Assembly (NCBI RefSeq): GCF_000797445.1
Contig: NZ_JSWF01000012.1
Span: 1-64,000 of the forward strand
Direction: 5' to 3'
DNA from: Lacinutrix jangbogonensis
Lineage (GTDB): Bacteria > Bacteroidota > Bacteroidia > Flavobacteriales > Flavobacteriaceae
Length of the DNA stretch: 64,000 nucleotides
Every line of letters starts with the position of its first letter. Position 1 is the first letter of the stretch. This document shows, one piece after another, positions 57,298 to 64,000 of the stretch. The notes under the pieces were generated by a model. It was given only the letters and a program-made list of their open reading frames with translations. It was not told the DNA's origin and did no database searches. Made by a program: the position numbers and the translations under genes.

Positions 57298-58284
57298 ATG
57301 CAATTAAAAAAACACTTATTAAACAAACGACCAGCGATTGCTGTAATTTTATTTGCTATAGGACTTACTTCTTGTGGTTCTTACCAATATGTAGGGCAAG
57401 ATAGTGATGGCGTTTATGGAGAGGATTATAGACAGGTTGATGTTGTTCAAGCTGATACAAAAGAGAGCGGCGACAATACTTACTACAAAAATTACTTTAG
57501 GGAGAAGTCTATTCAAATGGATACTAATGCTAATCAAGAAGTTTTTGTAGATATAGATTCTTATGAAGGCCAGTATTCAGAGGATAATGTACAAGCCGGT
57601 AATGTGGACACAGGTTATGGTTCTTGGGGAGAAAACAGTACTGAGGTTATTGTAAATGTCAACAATAATGGTTTTGGATGGAACAATGGTTTTGGGTGGA
57701 ACAATGGTTTTGGGTGGAACAATGGTTTTGGGTGGAACAATGGTTTTGGGTGGAACAATGGTTTTGGATGGAACAATGGTTTTGGATGGAACAATGGTTT
57801 TGGATGGAACTATGGTTTTGGATGGAACAATGGTTTTGGATGGAACAATGGTTTTGGATGGAACAATGGTTTTGGATGGAACAATGGTTTTGGTTGGAAT
57901 AATGGATACAGTTTAGCTTATAACTCTACACGAAGAGGTAACGTATATGGTAGAAACTCAGTTTTAGGACGAAGAGTTCAAACGCATGCTAGAACAAGAG
58001 CTAATTCAATAAGAACAAGAACTTCGACTACTCCTAGAACAAGAACTAGAACAACTACTCCTAGAACTAGGACTAGAGGAGCAACAACGCCAAGAGTAAG
58101 AACAACAGCGCCAAGAACTAGAAATAATAGTTCTACACCAAGAAGTTCTACACCAAGGGTAAGAACAACAACACCAAGGACTAGAACTTCTAATACTAGA
58201 TCATCATCTCCAAGAAGCTCTACAAGATCCTCTTCTAGATCCTCCTCTTCTAGGTCTTCCTCAGGAGGAAGACGAAGAGGGTAG
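57298..58284 (+). CDS. Lipoprotein with 13 GFGWNN repeats and R/S/T-rich tail
   Basis: 328 residues in three parts. A lipoprotein signal (LFAIGLTSCGS) and an acidic domain (to about 118) come first. Then 13 tandem copies of GFGWNN (residues 125-202), one with Tyr at the last position. Then a strongly basic tail of RTRTRT, TPRTR and RSSSRSS type. A -7-like box TATTTTTG lies just upstream. Aromatic-glycine-asparagine repeats and an Arg-rich tail suggest a disordered, self-associating or surface-coating protein. No homologue recognised beyond flavobacterial vitellogenin/RS-like proteins. Followed after 39 bp by a FadL-like porin gene. Confidence 0.8.
   Translation: MQLKKHLLNKRPAIAVILFAIGLTSCGSYQYVGQDSDGVYGEDYRQVDVVQADTKESGDNTYYKNYFREKSIQMDTNANQEVFVDIDSYEGQYSEDNVQAGNVDTGYGSWGENSTEVIVNVNNNGFGWNNGFGWNNGFGWNNGFGWNNGFGWNNGFGWNNGFGWNNGFGWNYGFGWNNGFGWNNGFGWNNGFGWNNGFGWNNGYSLAYNSTRRGNVYGRNSVLGRRVQTHARTRANSIRTRTSTTPRTRTRTTTPRTRTRGATTPRVRTTAPRTRNNSSTPRSSTPRVRTTTPRTRTSNTRSSSPRSSTRSSSRSSSSRSSSGGRRRG
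57670..57903 (+). repeat. 13 tandem copies of an 18-bp coding repeat
   Basis: Unit GGTTTTGGATGGAACAAT; copies 2-5 have G for A at one position, copy 8 has TAT for AAT, and copy 13 differs at two positions. The identical block of copies 2-5 points to recent expansion. Because the unit is a multiple of 3, length change keeps the frame. Confidence 0.95.
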
Positions 58285-58323
58285 TGGTTAGTTTTTCAAA
58301 AGAGAAATAATTAAATAATTAAT

Positions 58324-59841
58324 ATGAAAAAAGATATATTTTTATTCATAGGTTTTATGTCTATGATTACAATTAACGCTCAAGATATAAACGATGCTTT
58401 ACGTTACAGTAATGGGGAAATTATAGGCTCTGCAAGATATAGAGCGCTTAGTGGGGCATTTGGAGCTCTTGGAGGGGATTTAAGTGCGGTAAGTGTAAAT
58501 CCTGCTGGTTCAGCGATATATAACAATAGTTTTGCTTCGGTTTCATTAAATATTAGTGATGTTGATAATGAAATGGGTTATTTTGGACAAACAAATGCTT
58601 CGTCAGATTCAGATCTATCTCTAAATCAGGGAGGAGGTCTTTTTGTCTTTAAAAATAGAAATGAGAATTCGCAATGGAGGAAATTCGCATTTAGTGTAGG
58701 GTTTGATAATACCAAGAATTATGACGATAATTGGAGGTCTAGAGGAACAAATTCAACCTCTATAGATCAATATTTTTTAAATAATGCACAAGGGTTGAGG
58801 TTGGATGAAATTTCTGCATTGCCAGGAGAGTCTTCTTCTAGCGCATATGCTGGTATTGGAAATGCTTATGGTTACGTTTATCAGCAAGCTTATTTAGGTT
58901 ACGACTCTTATATTTTAGAACCAGTTAGCGATACTGATGATAATACGTTGTACACTTCAAATATTGCAGCTGGAAATTTTGATCAAGAATATAATTATTC
59001 AGCAACTGGATACAACGGGAAAATCGCATTTAATTTAGGTGCTCAATATGGAGATGACTTGTATTTAGGCCTGAATTTAAATTCTCATTTTCTAAATTAC
59101 GAGCGTTCTACGTTTTTATATGAACAAAACAACAATACAGGCTCTGTTGTAAACCAAGTGGGTTTCGAAAACAATATTGTTACTAACGGTTCTGGATTCT
59201 CGTTTCAACTTGGTACAATCTATAAGTTGTCAAATTCCTTTAGAGTTGGATTTACATATGATTCTCCAACCTGGATGACTATTACTGAAGAAACGTCTCA
59301 ATATATAGAAACAATTAGAGTAGATGGAGAGGAGAATATTTTGCAAATTGTAGATCCCCAAATAGTAAATCTATTTCCAGATTACAATTTGCAATCACCT
59401 TCAAAAGTAACAGGTAGTTTAGCTTATATTTTTGGAAAGCAAGGTGTGTTGAGTTTCGATTATTCTAGAAGAGATTTTAGTAAAACAAAATTTAAGCCAA
59501 AGTCTGATGCTTATTTTAGAGCGCAAAACGATATTATTGCAAATAATTTAGTAGCGGCAGCAACCTATAAATTAGGGGGGGAATTTAAAGTTAATCAGTT
59601 TAGTTTTAGAGGTGGTTATCGTTTTGAGGAAAGTCCTTATAAAAACGGGAAAACTGTAGGAGACTTAGAGGGGTACTCTTTTGGATTGGGTTATAACTTT
59701 GGTAATACAAAATTAGATATAACTTACGATGCCTTTAATCAAACAAGAGCACATCAATTGTATAACACTGGATTGACTGACGCTGTAGCCATTGATGCTA
59801 ATAATTCTAATATTACTCTAACATTAGGCTTTCGATTATAG
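58324..59841 (+). CDS. OmpP1/FadL/TodX-family outer-membrane transporter
   Basis: 505 residues: signal peptide (FIGFMSMITINAQ), N-terminal hatch with ARYRALSGAFGALGGDLSAV and SVNPAGSAIYNNS (the family signature), then a 14-strand barrel ending GFRL. Related proteins pass hydrophobic compounds through the outer membrane. It follows the GFGWNN lipoprotein gene by 39 bp. Confidence 0.88.
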   Translation: MKKDIFLFIGFMSMITINAQDINDALRYSNGEIIGSARYRALSGAFGALGGDLSAVSVNPAGSAIYNNSFASVSLNISDVDNEMGYFGQTNASSDSDLSLNQGGGLFVFKNRNENSQWRKFAFSVGFDNTKNYDDNWRSRGTNSTSIDQYFLNNAQGLRLDEISALPGESSSSAYAGIGNAYGYVYQQAYLGYDSYILEPVSDTDDNTLYTSNIAAGNFDQEYNYSATGYNGKIAFNLGAQYGDDLYLGLNLNSHFLNYERSTFLYEQNNNTGSVVNQVGFENNIVTNGSGFSFQLGTIYKLSNSFRVGFTYDSPTWMTITEETSQYIETIRVDGEENILQIVDPQIVNLFPDYNLQSPSKVTGSLAYIFGKQGVLSFDYSRRDFSKTKFKPKSDAYFRAQNDIIANNLVAAATYKLGGEFKVNQFSFRGGYRFEESPYKNGKTVGDLEGYSFGLGYNFGNTKLDITYDAFNQTRAHQLYNTGLTDAVAIDANNSNITLTLGFRL

Positions 59842-59876
59842 AAAAATTAAAGTAAATTTATAATCTTTAATAAAAT

Positions 59877-59912
59877 AAAAAAAGCGTTTAAAAATTTTCA
59901 AACGCTTTTTTT
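59877..59912. terminator. Bidirectional terminator between porin and glnA
   Basis: AAAAAAAGCGTTT pairs perfectly with AAACGCTTTTTTT around a 10-nt loop, lying between convergent genes. Confidence 0.92.
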
Positions 59913-59930
59913 ATGGATGTAATTTTTGTT

Positions 59931-60944
59931 TTAGCTAATATTGGCAGATTTTACTGTCTTTATAATACGGCCTGCAATTTTGTATGGGTCACCATTAGAA
60001 GCTGGGCGTCTATCTTCTAACCAGCCTTTCCAGCCTTGTTCTACTGTAATAATAGGGATGCGTATTGATGCGCCTCTGTCTGAAACGCCAAAAGTGAAAT
60101 CAGAAACGTGAGCAGTTTCGTGTAAACCAGTCAAGCGTTCGTCATTAAATTCACCATATACGTCCATGTGCTCTTCAGTAACCGGTCTAAATGCTTCACA
60201 TATTTTTTCGTAAATTTCTTTAGAACCACAAGTTCTTAATGTGGTGTTAGAGAAGTTGGCGTGCATGCCAGAACCATTCCAATCTCCTTTAACAGGTTTT
60301 GGGTGGTATTCTATATAGTAATTGTATTTTTCTGTTAATCTGTCTAATAAATACCTTGATATCCAAATTTCATCTCCAGCTCGTTTAGCTCCTTTAGCAA
60401 ATAATTGATATTCCCATTGTCCTGGTGCAACTTCTTGGTTAATACCTTCAAAGTTTAATCCAGCGTCTATGCAAAGGTCTGCATGCTCTTCAACAAAATC
60501 TCTTCCCCAAGTATAGCGTCCTCCAACAGAACAGTAATATTTTCCTTGCGGTCCAGGAAAACCTCCTCTCGGGAAACCTAAAGGTAAGTCTGTTTTTGCA
60601 TCCATTAGGAAGTATTCTTGTTCAAATCCAAACCAGAAATCCTCATCATCATCATCTATAGCAGCTCTTCCGTTAGATGAATGCGGTGTTCCATCTGCGC
60701 TTAAAACTTCTGCCATTATTAAAAACCCATTCTTTCTTACAGGATCTGGAAAAATAGCTACAGGTTTTAGTAAACAATCAGAAGCACCTCCCGATGCTTG
60801 TTCAGTTGATGAACCATCAAAAGACCAAACTGGACAATCTTCTAATTTTCCACTAAAGTCGTATTCAACTTTAGTTTTACTTCTCATGTTTTGAGTTGGT
60901 TTGTGGCCATCTAACCATATATACTCTAATTTAAATTTTGCCAT
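59931..60944 (-). CDS. glnA: Glutamine synthetase, class II (GSII)
   Basis: 337 residues, as in the eukaryote-type decameric GSII rather than the 470-residue GSI. YIWLDGHKP and FDGSSTEQASG in the beta-grasp; FGFEQEYFLMD, INQEVAPGQWEYQ and DWNGSGMHANFS in the catalytic barrel; IRIPIITVEQGWKGWLEDRR near the end. Makes glutamine from glutamate, ammonia and ATP. Divergent from GSIII. Confidence 0.95.
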   Translation of the reverse strand: MAKFKLEYIWLDGHKPTQNMRSKTKVEYDFSGKLEDCPVWSFDGSSTEQASGGASDCLLKPVAIFPDPVRKNGFLIMAEVLSADGTPHSSNGRAAIDDDDEDFWFGFEQEYFLMDAKTDLPLGFPRGGFPGPQGKYYCSVGGRYTWGRDFVEEHADLCIDAGLNFEGINQEVAPGQWEYQLFAKGAKRAGDEIWISRYLLDRLTEKYNYYIEYHPKPVKGDWNGSGMHANFSNTTLRTCGSKEIYEKICEAFRPVTEEHMDVYGEFNDERLTGLHETAHVSDFTFGVSDRGASIRIPIITVEQGWKGWLEDRRPASNGDPYKIAGRIIKTVKSANIS

Positions 60945-60979
60945 AGTTATTTGTAAATAAATAGTTAATAATACAAATG

Positions 60980-60987
60980 CAAATATA
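60980..60987 (-). promoter_or_regulatory. glnA -7 box
   Basis: TATATTTG on the minus strand, 35 nt before the glnA ATG. No clear -33 TTG at the normal distance. Confidence 0.55.
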
Positions 60988-61086
60988 AATTAATTTTAAA
61001 ACAGCTATTAAAAAAAAAGGGTTAAAATTATTATTTTTATTAATATGTTATTAACAGCCCTATTTTTTTTGGGGTATAATTAGTTT

Positions 61087-61120
61087 TTGTTAAAAAAGAA
61101 GATTCAAATTGATATATTTG
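61087..61120 (+). promoter_or_regulatory. Promoter of the class III glutamine synthetase
   Basis: TTG (61087-61089), 23 nt, TATATTTG (61113-61120); the ATG follows 16 nt later. Confidence 0.65.
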
Positions 61121-61136
61121 TAAAAAATTGATAATT

Positions 61137-63323
61137 ATGTCTACACTTAGATTCTTCGCCATAAAAGAAACGCTAAATAGGAAGCCGCTCAAAATTACTG
61201 AGAAAAAGAAACGTTCAGAATTATTTGGGCAGAATGTTTATAGTCAAGCTAAAATGCGTCAAACATTAACCACTAGTGCGTATACAAGTGTAAGTACTGC
61301 GATAGAAAAAGGATCTAAAATAGATAGAAATATAGCAGATCAAATTGCATCAGCAATGAAGGACTGGGCATTAGCTAAGGGAGTTACACATTACACACAT
61401 TGGTTTCAGCCATTAACAGGAGCTACTGCAGAAAAGCATGATGCTTTTTTTGAAACTATTGAAAACAATGGCGCTATAGAAAAATTTGGCGGTACTCAAT
61501 TGGTGCAACAAGAGCCGGATGCTTCTAGTTTTCCAAATGGAGGTATTAGGAATACATTTGAAGCACGAGGTTACACTGCTTGGGATCCAACATCACCAGC
61601 TTTTATATATGGTACTACTTTATGTATTCCTACGGTATTTGTGTCTTATACAGGTGAAGCTCTTGATTATAAAACACCTTTATTAAGAGCTTTACAAGCT
61701 GTTGATAGTGCTGCAGTAGCCGTTTGTAAGTATTTTGATAAAAATGTAAAAAAGGTAAATGCTTCTTTAGGTTGGGAGCAAGAGTACTTTTTAATAGATA
61801 GTGCTTTGGTCTCTTCTCGTCCAGATATTCAATTAACAGGAAGAACGTTGTTGGGTCATGATTCGGCAAAAGGACAACAATTAGACGATCATTATTTTGG
61901 AACCATTCCTAATCGCGCAATGTCTTATATGCGCGATTTAGAGACAGAATGTATGTTGTTGGGTATTCCTGTAAAAACAAGACATAATGAAGTTGCTCCA
62001 AATCAATTTGAACTCGCTCCTATATATGAAGAAGCAAATTTAGCTGTTGATCATAATGCGTTGCTAATGGATGTTATGGATAAGGTAGCAGAGCGTCACG
62101 ACTTTAAAGTGTTATTTCACGAAAAACCTTTTAAAGGTATTAATGGTTCTGGTAAACACAACAATTGGAGTTTAAGTACGGATACAGGAGTGAATTTATT
62201 GAGTCCTGGAAAAACACCAATGAGTAATCTTCAGTTTCTAACCTTTTTTATTAATACAATAAAAGCTGTGAATGATAATGAAGAATTACTTCGTGCAGCT
62301 GTAGCTTCGGCAAGTAATGATCATAGATTAGGGGCAAATGAAGCGCCTCCAGCAATCATTTCGGTATTTATAGGAGAACAACTCACACATGTTTTAAATG
62401 AATTAGAAAACGTAACTAACGGGAAATTATCGCCTCAAGAAAAAACAGATTTAAAACTTAACGTAGTAGGGAAAATTCCAGAAATACTTTTAGATAACAC
62501 AGATCGAAATAGAACCTCTCCTTTTGCTTTTACTGGAAATAAATTCGAATTTAGAGCTGTAGGTTCTAAAGCTAATTGTGCAAACCCAATGACCTTGCTT
62601 AATTCAATAGTAGCAAAGCAACTTATAGATTTTAAAATTGAAGTAGATGTGTTAATAGCTAAAAAGGATCTTAAAAAAGACGAAGCTGTCTTTAATGTTT
62701 TAAGAGAGTATATTAAAAAGAGTAAAACTATTTTGTTTGAAGGCAATGGTTATGGAGACGCATGGGAAAAGGAAGCGAAAAAAAGAGGGTTAAGTAATAA
62801 TATATCTACACCAGAAGCTTTAAAAGCTAAAATTTCTAAGAAAGCATTTTCTTTATATAAGGACTTAGGTGTTATGAATGAGACCGAAGTACAAGCACGT
62901 TACGAAATAGAACTTGAAGATTATATTATGCGTATTCAAATAGAAGGACGTGTACTTGGAGACTTAGCAAGAAACCACATCGTGCCAACAGGAGTTAAAT
63001 ACCAAAATATATTAATTGAAAATGTAAAAGGGTTAAAAGATATCTATGGAAAGGAATTTAAAAAGTTAGCGCAAGCGCAATTACATTTAATTGAAGAAAT
63101 TTCTAGACATATAGAATCGATAAACAATTTGGTGACAAAAATGACAGAGGCTAGAAAAAAATCCAATCAAATTAAATCTTTAGAAGATAAAGCTATTGCT
63201 TATTGCAATACTGTAAAGCCCTTATTGGAAGACATAAGATACCCTTGCGATAAGTTAGAATTATTAGTTGATGATGAACTTTGGCCGCTAACTAAATATA
63301 GAGAATTGCTCTTTACTAAATAA
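61137..63323 (+). CDS. glnN: Glutamine synthetase, class III (GSIII)
   Basis: 728 residues from ATG 61137 (MSTLRFFAIKETLNRKP), the length typical of GSIII. Hallmarks: GWEQEYFLIDSAL, RHNEVAPNQFELAPIYEEAN, GINGSGKHNNWS, ASNDHRLGANEAPPAIIS and NRTSPFAFTGNKFEFRAVGS. The C-terminal 200 residues are helical. Same reaction as GSII but unrelated in quaternary structure. GSIII is the main form in many Bacteroidetes under nitrogen limitation. Confidence 0.96.
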   Translation: MSTLRFFAIKETLNRKPLKITEKKKRSELFGQNVYSQAKMRQTLTTSAYTSVSTAIEKGSKIDRNIADQIASAMKDWALAKGVTHYTHWFQPLTGATAEKHDAFFETIENNGAIEKFGGTQLVQQEPDASSFPNGGIRNTFEARGYTAWDPTSPAFIYGTTLCIPTVFVSYTGEALDYKTPLLRALQAVDSAAVAVCKYFDKNVKKVNASLGWEQEYFLIDSALVSSRPDIQLTGRTLLGHDSAKGQQLDDHYFGTIPNRAMSYMRDLETECMLLGIPVKTRHNEVAPNQFELAPIYEEANLAVDHNALLMDVMDKVAERHDFKVLFHEKPFKGINGSGKHNNWSLSTDTGVNLLSPGKTPMSNLQFLTFFINTIKAVNDNEELLRAAVASASNDHRLGANEAPPAIISVFIGEQLTHVLNELENVTNGKLSPQEKTDLKLNVVGKIPEILLDNTDRNRTSPFAFTGNKFEFRAVGSKANCANPMTLLNSIVAKQLIDFKIEVDVLIAKKDLKKDEAVFNVLREYIKKSKTILFEGNGYGDAWEKEAKKRGLSNNISTPEALKAKISKKAFSLYKDLGVMNETEVQARYEIELEDYIMRIQIEGRVLGDLARNHIVPTGVKYQNILIENVKGLKDIYGKEFKKLAQAQLHLIEEISRHIESINNLVTKMTEARKKSNQIKSLEDKAIAYCNTVKPLLEDIRYPCDKLELLVDDELWPLTKYRELLFTK

Positions 63324-63420
63324 ACTATTTTAGATTCTATTTTAAGTTATAAATGATGAGTTGTATATATTGATAATTATTTTTTTTAATCGTGATTTAG
63401 AGTATAACTACTAATAAAAC

Positions 63421-63428
63421 TATCTTTG
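63421..63428 (+). promoter_or_regulatory. purM -7 box
   Basis: TATCTTTG, 17 nt before the purM ATG; -33 element not clear. Confidence 0.6.
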
Positions 63429-63445
63429 CACCTTAATACACAACT

Positions 63446-64000
63446 ATGAGTTCGGAAATAAGTAAACGTTACAGTCAAAGAAGGTGTTTCAGCTTCAAAA
63501 GAAGATGTGCACAATGCTATAAAAACATAGATAAAGGCTTGTTTCCAAAGGCGTTTTGTAAAATTGTTCCAGATTACCTTACTAATGATGAAGATTATTG
63601 CTTAATCATGCATGCAGATGGTGCAGGAACAAAAAGTGCTTTAGCTTATATGTATTGGAAAGAAACTGGAGATGTATCAGTTTGGAAAGGTATCGCTCAA
63701 GATGCTTTAATTATGAATATCGACGATTTATTATGTGTTGGTGCAACAGATAATATTATGTTGTCTTCAACTATTGGGAGAAATAAAAACCTAATTACTG
63801 GAGAAGTCCTTTCCGCTATAATTAACGGGACAGAAGAACTTATAGAAGATTTAAAAACATTTGGTGTTACCATACATTCAACAGGAGGAGAAACTGCAGA
63901 TGTTGGTGATTTAGTGCGTACAATTATTGTAGATTCGACTGTTACAGCTAGAATGAAACGTAGCCATGTTATCGATAATGCTAATATAAAAGCAGGAGAT
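63446..64000 (+). CDS. purM: Phosphoribosylformylglycinamidine cyclo-ligase (3' end outside window; two compensating indels)
   Basis: The visible 185 codons start MSSEISKRYSQR and later read IDKGLFPKAFCKIVPDYLTN, MHADGAGTKSALAYMYWKET, DDLLCVGATDNIMLSSTIGR and STGGETADVGDLVRTIIVDS, clear PurM. Between codons 12 and 26 the frame reads RCFSFKRRCAQCY, but the shifted frame gives GVSASKEDVHNAI, as expected for the family. One extra base at about 63484 and one missing in the A run at 63521-63525 explain this. Purine synthesis, step 5. Confidence 0.93.
   Translation, partial: MSSEISKRYSQRRCFSFKRRCAQCYKNIDKGLFPKAFCKIVPDYLTNDEDYCLIMHADGAGTKSALAYMYWKETGDVSVWKGIAQDALIMNIDDLLCVGATDNIMLSSTIGRNKNLITGEVLSAIINGTEELIEDLKTFGVTIHSTGGETADVGDLVRTIIVDSTVTARMKRSHVIDNANIKAGD

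Noticed and set aside
57656-57916. Two overlapping open frames of 74-86 codons across the GFGWNN repeat
   Set aside because: The 18-bp unit is a multiple of three, so all frames stay open through the array. Neither has a start region or extends beyond the repeat.

Overview
The window is AT-rich chromosomal DNA from a member of the Bacteroidota, most likely a marine Flavobacteriaceae. Evidence: Bacteroidetes-type promoters (TTG, about 19-23 nt, TAnnTTTG), type IX secretion (T9SS) sorting domains, a Rho with a long disordered insert, a DUF4293 gene beside rho, class II and class III glutamine synthetases side by side, BT_3928/DUF1599 family proteins and a folP-cdaA neighbourhood. No rRNA, CRISPR array, phage or classical insertion sequence was seen. 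Two tRNAs are present: Arg-ACG and Glu-UUC.

Layout. 1-4.1 kb: 3' part of a giant repeat adhesin with a type B T9SS sorting domain. 4.2-10.3 kb: a Na/Ca antiporter, a BlaI-M56 (BlaR-like) regulator/sensor pair with a striking triple operator, and a secreted endonuclease I. 10.8-17.3 kb: tRNA-Arg and a TolC-adaptor-RND-DUF2892 efflux operon. 18.6-26.7 kb: a kelch-like gene with an in-frame stop, then a seven-gene TetR-TolC-adaptor-two ATPases-two permeases export operon. 26.8-30.4 kb: a probable copper module (small CNGKC protein, OprC-like TonB receptor, small membrane protein, thioredoxin, HMA protein). 30.5-38.7 kb: outer-membrane protein gene plus remnants, an MBL-fold hydrolase, a periplasmic amidohydrolase cluster and a membrane-bound AraC regulator. 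38.9-45.0 kb: clpS, prmA, tpiA, a TlpA-like protein, a solo OppB-type permease, a DoxX/BT_3928 protein and DUF1599, interrupted by a four-helix-bundle gene flanked by long inverted repeats. 45.1-48.3 kb: folP, a lipoprotein gene, cdaA and a DUF3667 gene. 48.3-57.2 kb: ABC exporter, truA, phosphoesterase, DUF4293, rho, rpsT/tRNA-Glu, proS. 57.3-64 kb: a GFGWNN-repeat lipoprotein, a FadL-like porin, divergent glutamine synthetases and the 5' part of purM.

Most notable. (1) A roughly 510-bp element, 43991-44503: a four-helix-bundle (23S rRNA IVS-protein family) gene enclosed by inverted repeats of about 31 bp inside a housekeeping operon, resembling an mRNA-borne intervening sequence. (2) Two operons, the RND efflux operon and the HMA/thioredoxin operon, carry the same GTAAC-N4-GTTAC dyad at exactly 22 nt from the -7 box, which is the position of a class II Crp/Fnr activator site. 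(3) Three AACTA-N6-TAGTT boxes lie at exact 20-bp intervals over the blaI promoter. (4) Complementary degeneracy in the two ATPases of the ABC-2 exporter predicts one working and one degenerate nucleotide site.

Caution: several genes (rho, the DoxX gene, the AraC gene, endonuclease I, purM, a Cys-rich lipoprotein) carry single-base indels, mostly in or beside homopolymers. Because rho and purM are affected, sequencing or assembly error is the likeliest cause, and these genes are annotated at their corrected full extents.
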